NCBI GenBank assembly: GCA_006226595.1
Contig: SBGP01000104.1
Coordinates: forward strand, 1 to 64,000
Source of the DNA: Deltaproteobacteria bacterium
Lineage (GTDB): Bacteria > Myxococcota_A > UBA796 > GCA-2862545
DNA: 64,000 nucleotides
Direction: 5' to 3'
Position 1 is the first letter of the stretch; each line of letters starts with the position of its first letter. Made by a program: the position numbers and the translations under genes. Of this stretch, positions 33,274-41,953 are shown one piece after another. The notes beneath the pieces were generated by a model. That model was not told where the DNA came from, did no database searches, and saw nothing but the letters and a program-made list of their open reading frames with translations.

Positions 33274-34191
33274 TCAGTGGCAGGCGCACACGAGCTGGCG
33301 CTCGGCCTCGAGCCCGCCGCCCACCGACTCGCCCGGGTAGGTGCCGATGATCGAAGTGCCGGTCACGCACTTGCCGTAGAACGACTTCACGTTCACGTAG
33401 CCATAGCCAAAGCCGTGGCCGCCGGTGCCCCCGCCCGTCTGCGTCCAGCCGCCCGGGTTGCCGTTCTCGTAGAACCACGTGCTCACATCGCCGGCGCCCG
33501 CGACCGAGCACGAGTCCGGGAATGCATCCTCGGCCTGCAGCGCGCGGTTCGACACGCCGAGCGAGGTGCACACCTCGTCGCAGGTCTTGCCCGGGCTGCC
33601 CAGGTACCAGCAGAAGCCGTAGAGCTCGGCGGGCCCGGCAATGGCCTCCCCACCGCCGCTCGCGCACACCACCGGGTCGGTGTCGGTGTCGGTGTCCGTG
33701 TCCGCATCCGTGTCGGTGTCCGCATCCGCGTCGGTGTCCGCATCGGCGTCGGTGTCCGCGTCCGCGTCGGTGTCCGCGTCCGCGTCGGTGTCCGCGTCCG
33801 CGTCGGTGTCCGCGTCGGTGTCGGTGTCCGCGTCGGTGTCGGTGTCCGCGTCGGTGTCGGCGTCGGTGTCGGTGTCCGTCTCGCAGCCGCCGTCGTCGTC
33901 GGGCGTGGAGGGGTCGCAGTCGTCGTCGAGGCCGTTGCACAGCACCTCGGCGGCTCCCGGGTGCACGTCCGGGTTTCCGTCGTCGCAGTCGAGACCCGCC
34001 GGGGAATAGGCGTCCGCGCAGTCGAGGATCGTGCCGTCGACGTAGCCGTCCTCGTCCGCGTCGAAGGGCGAGTCCACCGGGTCTTCGGAGGGCTGCTGGA
34101 CCCCGTCGCAGCGCGCGTTCTCGGCGACCCCGATGTCGCCGTTGCACGCGGCGAGGGCCAGGAGGAGCGTGGGAAGGAGCGATCGGTGCAT
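33274..34191 (-). CDS. MopE-type lipoprotein with long Asp-Thr-Ala repeat
   Basis: 305 residues from the ATG at 34189-34191. Signal with lipobox ALAAC (Cys ~16), then a MopE-like putative metal-binding region (DADEDGYVDG, DCDDGNPDVHPGAAEVLCNG, LDDDCDPSTPDDDGGC). A ~70-residue tract of alternating Asp with Thr or Ala follows (~110-180). The C-terminal ~115 residues contain six to eight Cys and a Gly-rich segment (TQTGGGTGGHGFGYGYVNV) and may be a separate lectin-like or adhesive domain. The Asp tract probably acts as a stalk or calcium binder. It is 1 bp downstream of the SLC12-like transporter gene on the same strand. Confidence 0.85.
   Translation of the reverse strand: MHRSLLPTLLLALAACNGDIGVAENARCDGVQQPSEDPVDSPFDADEDGYVDGTILDCADAYSPAGLDCDDGNPDVHPGAAEVLCNGLDDDCDPSTPDDDGGCETDTDTDADTDADTDTDADTDTDADTDADADTDADADTDADADTDADADTDADADTDTDADTDTDTDTDPVVCASGGGEAIAGPAELYGFCWYLGSPGKTCDEVCTSLGVSNRALQAEDAFPDSCSVAGAGDVSTWFYENGNPGGWTQTGGGTGGHGFGYGYVNVKSFYGKCVTGTSIIGTYPGESVGGGLEAERQLVCACH
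33677..33890 (-). repeat. Hexanucleotide repeat tract coding for Asp-Thr/Asp-Ala
   Basis: About 210 bp of imperfect 6-bp units (GTGTCG, GTGTCC, GCGTCG or GCGTCC on the plus strand) inside the lipoprotein gene. Each unit codes for two residues, Asp-Thr or Asp-Ala, so slippage changes length without breaking the frame. The opposite strand is also open over this tract, which is a by-product of the repeat. Confidence 0.9.
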
Positions 34192-34192
34192 G

Positions 34193-36394
34193 TCAGGCCC
34201 TCGCGGATTCCACGCCAGAATCGCGCACGAACAGGCAGGTCGACCCACTCATCTCGACGAAGCTGCGTATCGCCTCGGCATCCGGCTCGTTGTTCGGCAG
34301 TCCGACCAGCGTGATGTCCGGGGCGCCGAGGCGGGCACAGGCCTCGCGGAGCGTGCCCACCTCGACGTGGCACTCCGTGTGCTTCGGCTGCAGCCGCACG
34401 AGGTCGATGAGCTCGCGCTGGAGCGCGCGCGCCGCCGAGACCTCGGCCTGGCTGTCGACCACCGTGACCATCGACAGGCTGCCGCCCCAGACCTTCGCGA
34501 GGCGATAGCCGAGGAGCAGCACGAGGTTGAGGTTTCCCCGCGAGAAAGCGGCCTCGACGCTGAAGTCCTTGGACGGCGCGACGAGCACCCGCACGTGCGC
34601 CCGGTCGCCGAGACCGCGGGTGTGAGACGCGTACACCGCCGCCCCGACCGCGCTCAGTCGCGCGTGCACGAGCAGCTGCTTCATGGTCCTGGCGCTGTCC
34701 TCGTCCTCCGGCGCGGCGAGGAACAGCAGGTTTGGCCGGAAGAAGGCGCCCTGCAGCGCCATCATCCCGACGGAGACCGCGTTTCGGTAGTCGTCGAGGG
34801 CGACCACCGAGTAGCGGGCCGGCACGCCCTTGGTGATCAGCGCGTTGGCAGCGCGGTCCAGGCGGTGGTCGAGCTCCGCGGGCTCGGCAACGGTCGCGAG
34901 CCCGAGAAGGTGCACGCTGCCCACCGGCGAGGCGAGGTCGGCGAGCACGTGGAACTTGCCGCGCAGGTCCTCCATGTCCTCGACGGGCACGAGCAGGTTG
35001 GGCTTCCAGCTGCGGGCCGAGCGGCGGTCCTCGGCACTCACCTTGTTCGCGGCCCACTCCGCGACGTTCGCGAAGATGCTCGAGCGCACGCCCTCTTCAC
35101 CGTGCTCGCCAATGCCCTGGCGGTGCAGGACCGCGAAGATCACGCCGACCACCGCGATGCTGATCAACGAGAACTCGGGCGAGACGATGAACATCGAGAA
35201 GATGCAGCCGACCAGGCCGACCGCGGGCACGAGGATCGGCACCTGCAGCGTCGGTCGGTAGCTCACGAGACCCAGGCCATCCTCGACGAGCACGACCACG
35301 TTGATCATCGCGTACGTGATCAGGAAGAACATCGTCACGGCGGGCGCAATCGCGTTGAGGTCGCGCATCGCGATGCACGCGAGCGTGAGCACGCCGGTGA
35401 TCGCGAGCGCGTTGCGCGGCTCCCCCTCGCGGATCTCCGCAAGCCACTCCGACGCGGGGAGGATGCGGTTCTGGCCCATGGCCATCAGGATGCGTGGGCC
35501 GCCGACCAGCCCTGCCAGCGCCGAGGACGCGGTGGCGCCGAGCAGACCCGCGAGCACGATGGGCGGGAACACGGACGCGTCGATCACCGCGTTGTAGTTC
35601 TTCACGAGCTCGTCGGGCGGGATGTTCACCGCCGCCCACACGGCGAGCGCGTAGTAGATGATCGCCGAGACGACGATGGCGGCGAGCGTGCCGACCGGGA
35701 TGGCGCGGCGAGGGTCCGCGAGGTCCCCGCTCATGTTGGCGCCGGCGAGGATGCCGGTGGTCGCCGGGAAGAACACCGCGAACACGATCCAGAAGTCGGC
35801 GCCCGAGAAGTCGTTGTCGACCGAGCCCGGGTACGAGCCCCAGCCCTCCCAGGCGTGCGAGCTGTCCGGGTTCGCGGCGAAGATGGACACCAGCGACAGC
35901 GCGATGATGCCCATGATCACGTACTGGGTCTTGAACGCGAGGTCGGCCGAGCGGTACGCGATGCCGAAGAGCAGCCCGAAGATGATCAGGTCGATGGCGA
36001 GGGCCGGCACGAGGTCCGGGCCGAGGATCCACTGCACGCCTTCGCGAAAACCGAAGATGTACATCGCCACGCCGAGCGGGCGCGTGAGGTACAGCGGAAT
36101 ACCGATGGAACCGCCGATATCGAGGCCCAGCGAGCGGTTCATGATCGCGTAGGGGCCGCCGGCGCCGATGCGCGTGTTCGTCGCGATGGACGACAGCGAC
36201 AAGCCGGTGCACGCGGTGATCACCAGGCCGAGGGTGAGGATGGCGAGCGCGCCGAAGAGGCCGGCGTTGCCGACGACCCAGCCGATGCGCACGTACATGA
36301 TGACGCCGAGGATGGTGAGCAGCGTCGGCGTGAACACCCCCGTGAAGGTGCCGAAGTTCGCGTTCGGTTGCTCGGGCGCGGCTTGCTCTGCCAG
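34193..36394 (-). CDS. SLC12-like cation-chloride cotransporter / amino acid permease
   Basis: 733 residues if started at the CTG 36392-36394. Twelve transmembrane helices fill ~25-480. The N-terminal NFGTFTGVFTPTLLTILGVI and GAGGPYAIMNRSLG are typical of NKCC-type (SLC12) transporters in bacteria. The C-terminal ~250 residues are a soluble regulatory domain. The first standard start in frame is a GTG at 36335-36337, but that would remove the conserved NFGTFTG segment. The CTG 19 codons upstream has a perfect AGGAGG at a 6-base spacing. The transporter probably moves chloride with Na or K, or an amino acid. Confidence 0.88.
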   Translation of the reverse strand: MAEQAAPEQPNANFGTFTGVFTPTLLTILGVIMYVRIGWVVGNAGLFGALAILTLGLVITACTGLSLSSIATNTRIGAGGPYAIMNRSLGLDIGGSIGIPLYLTRPLGVAMYIFGFREGVQWILGPDLVPALAIDLIIFGLLFGIAYRSADLAFKTQYVIMGIIALSLVSIFAANPDSSHAWEGWGSYPGSVDNDFSGADFWIVFAVFFPATTGILAGANMSGDLADPRRAIPVGTLAAIVVSAIIYYALAVWAAVNIPPDELVKNYNAVIDASVFPPIVLAGLLGATASSALAGLVGGPRILMAMGQNRILPASEWLAEIREGEPRNALAITGVLTLACIAMRDLNAIAPAVTMFFLITYAMINVVVLVEDGLGLVSYRPTLQVPILVPAVGLVGCIFSMFIVSPEFSLISIAVVGVIFAVLHRQGIGEHGEEGVRSSIFANVAEWAANKVSAEDRRSARSWKPNLLVPVEDMEDLRGKFHVLADLASPVGSVHLLGLATVAEPAELDHRLDRAANALITKGVPARYSVVALDDYRNAVSVGMMALQGAFFRPNLLFLAAPEDEDSARTMKQLLVHARLSAVGAAVYASHTRGLGDRAHVRVLVAPSKDFSVEAAFSRGNLNLVLLLGYRLAKVWGGSLSMVTVVDSQAEVSAARALQRELIDLVRLQPKHTECHVEVGTLREACARLGAPDITLVGLPNNEPDAEAIRSFVEMSGSTCLFVRDSGVESARA

Positions 36395-36502
36395 CGGATT
36401 CCTCCTGCGCGGGGCGCTCCGTCGGAGGATAGCGCACGTCTTCGCTCGCCCCCCGCACCCTCAGGATGACTCGACGTCTCACGAGTGATTTCGAGACACA
36501 TC

Positions 36503-36518
36503 TGTGAGCGAGCTCACT
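36503..36518. promoter_or_regulatory. CRP/FNR-like dyad upstream of the porin-like gene
   Basis: TGTGA-N6-TCACT, the layout of a CRP/FNR-family site, 29 bp upstream of a sigma-54 promoter match. The centre GAGC is part of a longer GTGAGC-ga-GCTCAC dyad. It could equally be an enhancer-binding-protein site for sigma-54 activation. Confidence 0.5.
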
Positions 36519-36546
36519 GGATCCGCATGGACAGGCGGTTGGGGGG

Positions 36547-36563
36547 TGGCACACCACTTGCGT
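36547..36563 (+). promoter_or_regulatory. Sigma-54 promoter
   Basis: TGGCAC-N5-TTGCGT with GG (36548-36549) and GC (36560-36561) separated by exactly 10 bases, an excellent match to the -24/-12 consensus. Transcription should begin near 36573, followed by a short leader peptide ORF and the porin-like gene. Confidence 0.75.
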
Positions 36564-36594
36564 GAGACCGAGGTGTCGCACACGAGGAGCCCCC

Positions 36595-36645
36595 ATGCCC
36601 ACGCCCGAAACACAGGGAACCACCCGCCCGGGAGGCCGCCCATGA
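36595..36645 (+). CDS. Possible 16-residue leader peptide
   Basis: An ATG with GAGGAG upstream opens a 16-codon frame (MPTPETQGTTRPGGRP) whose TGA overlaps the ATG of the porin-like gene (ATGA). It lies about 22 bases after the predicted sigma-54 transcription start. It could couple translation of the downstream gene. Only position and overlap support it; the peptide itself has no recognisable function. Confidence 0.4.
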   Translation: MPTPETQGTTRPGGRP

Positions 36646-37526
36646 CCCCCGCTGCGGACATGCCGCCCGAGCCGCCCCAGATCGAGCTCCATGGCTGGGT
36701 GGAGGCCGGCGTCGCGGTCGACGAGCAGGGCGAGGGCACGGTGAGCGTCGACCTGGCGAGGTTCCAGACCAGGCTCGAGCACGGCAGCTACGCGGGCATG
36801 ATCCAGTTCGAGGGCAAGTCCGGGACCGTGGAGCTGCTCGACGCCGTGGTGCGGCTCGGTCCCGCACAAGGCCTCTCGGTGCGGGCCGGCCAGTTCAAGA
36901 CCCCGTTCTCGATGGAGTTTGGCATCCCGGCGCCCAAGCTCATCCTGCCCACCCGACTGCTGGTGGTCTCCGCCGCCCCACGCCGCGAGCTCGGCGCGGA
37001 GCTGCGCTACGTCGACGAGGTGGTCGACGTGCAGGTCGGCCTGTTCGACTCGGCCTCGCCGATCCTCATCACGGGCCCGGGCGTGCGCCCGGTCGGCGCG
37101 GTGGACGTGACCCTTGCCGACTGGCACCTCCACGCGGGCGTCGCGAGCTGGCTGCATGGGGGCGAGACCGAGCACGGCCCGTCCTGGGACCACGAAGCCG
37201 ACGTGGGCGTGGGCTGGCATCATGAGGGGAGCACCCTCGCCGTCGAGGGTCTCGTCGCTCGGGCGGTCGCCACCCACCACTGGGACGCAGGCGTCGGCGC
37301 GCTCGCCGCACAGCGCATCCACGCTGGCAGCACCGATGTCGAGCCAGCCGTCGGCTACGACGCCGTGGACTTCGAGGGCGAAGTCCGCCAGCGGGTGACC
37401 ACGGCGTTCAACGTGCACCTCGACGAGTGGCATGCCGTGACCCGGCTGTCGTGGGAAGCCGAGATCGCCAAGCACGGCGAGGAGATCACCCAGGTCGCGC
37501 GCGCCCAGCTCCAGGTCGGCTTCTGA
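36642..37526 (+). CDS. Phosphate-selective-porin-like outer membrane protein lacking a visible signal peptide
   Basis: 294 residues. LLDAVVRLGPAQGLSVRAGQFKTPFSMEFG (shown here as positions ~65-95) and alternating beta-strand patterns to the C-terminal Phe (ARAQLQVGF) match OprP/OprO-type phosphate-selective porins, which form trimeric outer membrane barrels. The ATG has GGGAGG upstream. The protein begins MTPAADMPPEPPQIELHGWV and has no hydrophobic signal, which is odd for a porin; at 294 residues it is also shorter than typical members (about 400). The sigma-54 promoter upstream suggests nutrient-dependent expression. Confidence 0.7.
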   Translation: MTPAADMPPEPPQIELHGWVEAGVAVDEQGEGTVSVDLARFQTRLEHGSYAGMIQFEGKSGTVELLDAVVRLGPAQGLSVRAGQFKTPFSMEFGIPAPKLILPTRLLVVSAAPRRELGAELRYVDEVVDVQVGLFDSASPILITGPGVRPVGAVDVTLADWHLHAGVASWLHGGETEHGPSWDHEADVGVGWHHEGSTLAVEGLVARAVATHHWDAGVGALAAQRIHAGSTDVEPAVGYDAVDFEGEVRQRVTTAFNVHLDEWHAVTRLSWEAEIAKHGEEITQVARAQLQVGF

Positions 37527-37542
37527 GGCGACGGACGAGCCC

Positions 37543-38487
37543 CTAGATCGCGCCGAGCTTCCAGGTGCCCGGCGGCTCCAGCCCCAGGCGCGGTGCCCAC
37601 GCGACGCAGTGGTCGACGAAGGCGCGAACCCGAGGGGCCAGGTGCCGAGACGCCGGCCACATCAGACACATCTCTGAGCCGCCGAGGTCGAGCTCCGTGC
37701 ACACGCGCACCAGGCGCCCGTCTTCGAGGAGGTGAGCGGCGACCAGCTCGGGCGCGACGGCAACCCCGGCACCCGCCGCGGCGAGAGCGACCACCGAGTC
37801 GAAGTCGTCGACCACGATGGGGGTGCTGCACGCGTGCAGCCGAGACCACCCCGGGAAGAACCGGGAGGCCATGCGCGCGATGCGCAGGATGGGATGGCCG
37901 ATGAGCAGCCCGTCGAGCGCCGCCACGTCGACCTCGGCGAGCTCGGGGGCCGCGTACAGGCCGAACGGCGCGCCTCCGAGCATGCGAATGCGCAAGTCCC
38001 CGCTGCGCATCGGCGTCTGTGGCGTGTACGGCCGAAAGGCGACGTCGACGCCTTCCTCGACCAGGTCGACCACCCGGTTGCTCACCCTCAGCTCGATGTG
38101 CACGGCTGGATGCGCCTCCCGGAACGCGGAGAGCATGGCGGCGAAGCCGTGGCGGGCGGTGGCACCCACCCCTGCCGTCAGCCGCAACACGCCCTGGACC
38201 TCGTCGCCGTCGAGGTCGGATGCGACCTCGTCGAGCTCGCGCAGGGCGGTGCGGGTGCGCCGGTACAGCGCCTCGCCATCGGCGGTGAGCCCCACCCGGC
38301 GGTGTTCCCGATGGAGCAGTGCGACGCCCAGTGCGTCCTCGAGCCGCGTCACCCGACGACTCACCGTGGACGGCGGTACGCCCAGCTGCTCGGCGGCGGC
38401 GCTCAGGGATCCGGCCTCGGCGACGCGCACGAAGGTGTCCAGGTCATCGAGGCTATGATTGCGCTCACGCAAAGTATGGCTGCTCAT
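37543..38487 (-). CDS. LysR-family transcriptional regulator
   Basis: 314 residues from the ATG at 38485-38487. Winged helix LDDLDTFVRVAEAGSLSAAA, then EQLGVPPSTVSRRVTRLED (~12-55), followed by the two-lobed effector domain. It is close to the LysR group with short effector domains that regulate aldehyde or oxidant response genes. It is divergent from the DUF924 gene with 59 bp between the starts, in an AT-rich stretch that contains a dyad (38511-38529). Confidence 0.92.
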   Translation of the reverse strand: MSSHTLRERNHSLDDLDTFVRVAEAGSLSAAAEQLGVPPSTVSRRVTRLEDALGVALLHREHRRVGLTADGEALYRRTRTALRELDEVASDLDGDEVQGVLRLTAGVGATARHGFAAMLSAFREAHPAVHIELRVSNRVVDLVEEGVDVAFRPYTPQTPMRSGDLRIRMLGGAPFGLYAAPELAEVDVAALDGLLIGHPILRIARMASRFFPGWSRLHACSTPIVVDDFDSVVALAAAGAGVAVAPELVAAHLLEDGRLVRVCTELDLGGSEMCLMWPASRHLAPRVRAFVDHCVAWAPRLGLEPPGTWKLGAI

Positions 38488-38510
38488 TTGCTCATTGTAT
38501 GCGATTTCGC

Positions 38511-38529
38511 GAAGACCTAGGTTCTCTTC
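38511..38529. promoter_or_regulatory. Dyad in the LysR/DUF924 divergent region
   Basis: GAAGA-cctaggttc-TCTTC, with the inner 8-bp palindrome ACCTAGGT at 38515-38522, lies 18 bp before the DUF924 start. It is a candidate binding site for the divergent LysR regulator. Confidence 0.4.
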
Positions 38530-38546
38530 ATCCACGAGGAGGACCG

Positions 38547-39227
38547 ATGTCCCAAGAAGCCCCCCTGCCGACCCCCGATGCCATCCTCTCCTTCTGGTTC
38601 CACGCGGACCACGGGGACGATCCCACTGCCTGGATGCACCAGGCGATGCGCTGGTTCCGCGGCGGCATGGACGAGGCCATCGTCGCGCGCTTCGGACCGA
38701 CCCTGGCCGCCGCCGAGCGAGGCGAGCTCGACCACTGGGCCGAGACTCCGCAGGGCCGCCTGGCCTTGATCCTGGTGCTCGACCAGTTCCCGCGCAGCCT
38801 GCATCGTGGCACCCCGCGCGCCTTCGCCAGCGATGCGCGCGCCCTGGCGCTGTGCGAGGAGGGCCTCGCGAACGGGCACTACGAGGCCCTCGAGGGCCCT
38901 TGGCACAAGACCTTCTTCTCGCTTCCCCTCGGTCACGCGGAGGGCCCGGATCACCTCGCCCGACTGGACCGCGTGATCGCGCTCGCCGACGCACTGTGGG
39001 CCGAGGCCCCGGACGTGCTCAAGCCGCTGTGGGACGCGAACCGTCAGCAGCCGCGCCGCGCCCGCTCCGTGATCGCTCGCTTCGGCCGCCACCCGCACCG
39101 CAACGCCGTGCTCGACCGCCCGTCCACGCCCGAGGAGCAGGTCTACATCGACACAGGCGTGTTCCCCCACGCGAGCGCGTCGCCGCAGATGAAGGCCGTC
39201 GCCGAGGCCGCCGGCATCCAGCTGTGA
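38547..39227 (+). CDS. DUF924 family protein
   Basis: 226 residues. Conserved features of DUF924 proteins are visible: ILSFWFHADHGDDPTAWM, MRWFRGGMDEAIVARFGPTL, ALILVLDQFPRSLHRGTPRAFASD, HYEALEGPWHKTFFSLPL and HPHRNAVLDRPSTPEE. The fold is all-helical; the biochemical role is unknown. The ATG has GAGGAGG five bases upstream. It is divergent from a LysR regulator. Confidence 0.9.
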   Translation: MSQEAPLPTPDAILSFWFHADHGDDPTAWMHQAMRWFRGGMDEAIVARFGPTLAAAERGELDHWAETPQGRLALILVLDQFPRSLHRGTPRAFASDARALALCEEGLANGHYEALEGPWHKTFFSLPLGHAEGPDHLARLDRVIALADALWAEAPDVLKPLWDANRQQPRRARSVIARFGRHPHRNAVLDRPSTPEEQVYIDTGVFPHASASPQMKAVAEAAGIQL

Positions 39228-39228
39228 G

Positions 39229-41724
39229 CTACTCGGCGTCGCGCTTGCCCTGGGCCAGGAACACCTCGCCAGCGGCGCGAACGCCCTCGAAGAGTGACAC
39301 CCCACCACCAGCGAGCGCCCGGTCCTTCGACTTCACTGCGGTCTGCTCCATCGAGAGCTTCACCGCCTGGATGCCGTTGCGTCCGGTGTTGTGGAAGGCC
39401 GTCACCGCGGCCATCGCGTCGGGCACCCAGTTCACGGTGTCCGGTGTGCCCCGCAGCGAGCCCGGCTCCAGACCCGCCACCGGCATCAGGCGCACCTGGT
39501 TGATCAGCCAGCGCTGCCGCTTCTCGGCCTCGAGCACGGCGCGGTCGTAGGCCTTCTCCTGGGTGGGGGTGCCGCCCTTGCGGAAGGCCGTGGACGCCGA
39601 CGCCGCCCGCGCCGTCGCGAGCACCGCGCCGTTCGCGAAGTGAGCGATGTTGTCCCAGGCAGCCACCCGCTTCTTCGCGCGGGAGCCCGCCGCCAGCGCC
39701 TCGATGCGCGACAGCTCGTCGCTGAGCAGCTTCACGTAGGCCAGGCCGATGCCCACCGCGCTTCCGGCGGTGCCCGCACCCACCACGCCCGCGGCCTCGG
39801 CGGCGGTCGCCGCGATACCGACCCCGGCGCTCGCGAGGTCGAAGGACGCTCCGCGGATCTCTTCGTCGGTGGCGTCGGCGTCGAGCAGCGTCATCACTGC
39901 AGCCGCAGCGCTCAGGAAGTCGCCGGGGGCACCGATCTTGCCGAGCTGCTTGGCCGCGCTCTGGAAGCGGTTTCCGGCGCGGCACGCGCGGATACCGTCG
40001 AAGCGAGCGAGCTCCTTGGCCCCCTCGTCGAGGTCACCGAGGGCACCGAGCTTGGCGTTGCCGTACAGCGTGAGCCCCGCGCCGAGGGTCTCGAGCGCAC
40101 CGGCGGAGGCCTTCGCGCAGGCGTCGGCGAGCTCGTGGATGGCCTTGGCCGTCTCGACGGACGAGGCGAGGCCCTTCTTGCGGGCCTCCTCGGCGATCTC
40201 CCCGGCCTTCGACAGCTTCTTGCCGGCCTTGTAGAACGCGAGGATCTTGCCGAGCCCCTCGATCTTGCCGGCGCCGTCGTGGCCAAGGGCCACCGCGCTC
40301 TCCCCAGCGGTCTTCACGAGCTCCTCGACCTTGCCGGCCGCCTCGACCGCCTGGACCGCGAGGTCGTCCTCGCCGAGGGCGCCGAAGGACTGCTCGGCGA
40401 TCAGGTTGCGCGCGCCGACCTCGATGGTCACGACCGTGCGCTGCTCGTCGAACACGCGCTGGTACTGGCGGTCCATGGCGTCGACCGCGAGCTCGGGCAG
40501 CGCCTTGTCCGCCTTCTCGCGCATCGCGGCCGGGGGGGCCTTGTCGAGCAGTGGCCCGAGCACCGTCTGGCAGCCGATCCACTCGGCTTCCGCCTCGAGC
40601 AGGTGCCGGGTCATCGCCTCGTAGGTCGCGATCGGCGCCGCGCCCTGCTCCGCCGCCTGCACCTCTTCGAGGGCCTGAAAGTAGCGGACCATGTGGTTGT
40701 GGGAGCGCACGAAGCCCGAGATGGCGAGCATGTGCTCGGCGACGCGAACGTTGGCCGGCAGCTGGCGAATGGCGGTGAAACCGTTGGTCGAGATGGCGAA
40801 CTTCTCCTCGCCCTCCGCGCTGGCCGCGACTGAGGTGCCGATGAACGCCTGGTCGATGTGCTGCGCCTCGAGCAGCGTCGCGAGGTAGTCGGCCTTCAGC
40901 GCCTCGTCGTCGAGATCGGCGCCGTCCACCGCGTCGAGCCACGGCGCGACGAACACCGGGAAGTCCGCGGTGCTCATGCCGACCTCGTTCAGCGCGGCGA
41001 TGAGCAGGTCGAGGTCGCGACGCTCGGCGGGCAGGCGCTGCATGACCACACGAAACACGTAGTGAACCGCGTCGGGGTAGCCGGCAATGGCCTTGCCCAG
41101 GCGCTTTCCGGCCTCGGCGGAGGTCTCCTTGCCGTTCTTGCCGTGGTAGAAGGCGCCCCAGAACAGGTCGCCTTCGATGGCCATCTCGACCAACCAGTCC
41201 GCGCCGGCGGCGACCTCGTCGAGCAGGTCGCCCTCGCCGCCGACCAGGGTCTTCGACTCCGGGGTGAGCCGGAAGGCGTCGCGCAGATCGAGCGCGGCCT
41301 GATCGCGCGCCGCGTCCACGGCGCCGAGATCCTTGCGGACGTTGCTGACCAGCGTCTTGTCGGCCTTCTTGTCGCTCTTGCAGGCCTCGGCGTCCTGGAT
41401 CAGCGCCCAGCCGCGGTCGCGCATGCGCTCACCCGCCGAGAGATCGGCCTCGACCAGATCGGTGACGCCACGGGTCTCCGCGGCGAAGGCCGCCGCCAGG
41501 ACCGGCGGGAGGTCACTGTCGACGCGGCTCACCGCCGAGCGGAAGTCGCCAGCGCCGAGCCCCATGCCGAAGCGCTCGTGGAGGTCGACGAGGCCCTCGC
41601 GGGTCGCGTCGTCGAGGGCCGCACACATCTCGCTGTTCGAGGGCAGCGCCTGCTCGGGCGCCTTGCTCTGCGGTGCCGGGGCGCTCTGCGGCGCCTTCTC
41701 GGCAGCCTGCTGTCCCTTGCCCAT
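39229..41724 (-). CDS. Large uncharacterised protein
   Basis: 831 residues, ATG with GGAGG five bases upstream. The first ~30 residues are a low-complexity Ala/Pro/Gln linker (MGKGQQAAEKAPQSAPAPQS). The body is mostly helical, rich in Ala, Glu, Asp and Leu, with heptad-like stretches (~470-560). A Gly/Ala-rich hydrophobic region (~640-690, ASAGVGIAATAAEAAGVVGA) resembles membrane-inserting helices of toxins. There is no signal peptide. I recognise no family. The N-terminal linker, helical body and hydrophobic hairpin would suit a secreted effector, contractile-injection cargo or phage-like structural protein, but no such machinery is visible nearby. Confidence 0.8.
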   Translation of the reverse strand: MGKGQQAAEKAPQSAPAPQSKAPEQALPSNSEMCAALDDATREGLVDLHERFGMGLGAGDFRSAVSRVDSDLPPVLAAAFAAETRGVTDLVEADLSAGERMRDRGWALIQDAEACKSDKKADKTLVSNVRKDLGAVDAARDQAALDLRDAFRLTPESKTLVGGEGDLLDEVAAGADWLVEMAIEGDLFWGAFYHGKNGKETSAEAGKRLGKAIAGYPDAVHYVFRVVMQRLPAERRDLDLLIAALNEVGMSTADFPVFVAPWLDAVDGADLDDEALKADYLATLLEAQHIDQAFIGTSVAASAEGEEKFAISTNGFTAIRQLPANVRVAEHMLAISGFVRSHNHMVRYFQALEEVQAAEQGAAPIATYEAMTRHLLEAEAEWIGCQTVLGPLLDKAPPAAMREKADKALPELAVDAMDRQYQRVFDEQRTVVTIEVGARNLIAEQSFGALGEDDLAVQAVEAAGKVEELVKTAGESAVALGHDGAGKIEGLGKILAFYKAGKKLSKAGEIAEEARKKGLASSVETAKAIHELADACAKASAGALETLGAGLTLYGNAKLGALGDLDEGAKELARFDGIRACRAGNRFQSAAKQLGKIGAPGDFLSAAAAVMTLLDADATDEEIRGASFDLASAGVGIAATAAEAAGVVGAGTAGSAVGIGLAYVKLLSDELSRIEALAAGSRAKKRVAAWDNIAHFANGAVLATARAASASTAFRKGGTPTQEKAYDRAVLEAEKRQRWLINQVRLMPVAGLEPGSLRGTPDTVNWVPDAMAAVTAFHNTGRNGIQAVKLSMEQTAVKSKDRALAGGGVSLFEGVRAAGEVFLAQGKRDAE

Positions 41725-41923
41725 CTCGACCTCCGTCCATCATCCGACAGGTGATCGAGGTCGGCGATCGGTTCGCGAGAACGGCAACTTTCCCGTGAGC
41801 GCGCCCAGCGCCCACGCTCGCGACCAGGTGCCTGCGAACACCGAGTCGACACGCTCGATCGCCTCGCGGGCGCGCGGACAAGCGAGTTCTCACGGTGCAC
41901 CATCCTGCGCTTGTCGCCCGAAA

Positions 41924-41937
41924 TAGAACATGTTCTA
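41924..41937. promoter_or_regulatory. KstR-like operator, distal copy
   Basis: TAGAACATGTTCTA, a perfect 14-bp palindrome. It fits the TNNAACNNGTTNNA consensus of KstR, the TetR-type repressor of steroid degradation. Its centre is 30 bp (about three helical turns) from the second copy. The remaining ~200 bp between this site and the orphan gene at 41724 hold nothing I can identify. Confidence 0.7.
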
Positions 41938-41953
41938 CTTCCCATCCCCGAAC

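Noticed and set aside
33277-34314. Val/Ser/Arg-repeat protein opposite the Asp-repeat lipoprotein
   Set aside because: It is produced by the hexanucleotide tract on the other strand; no start context and no signal peptide.
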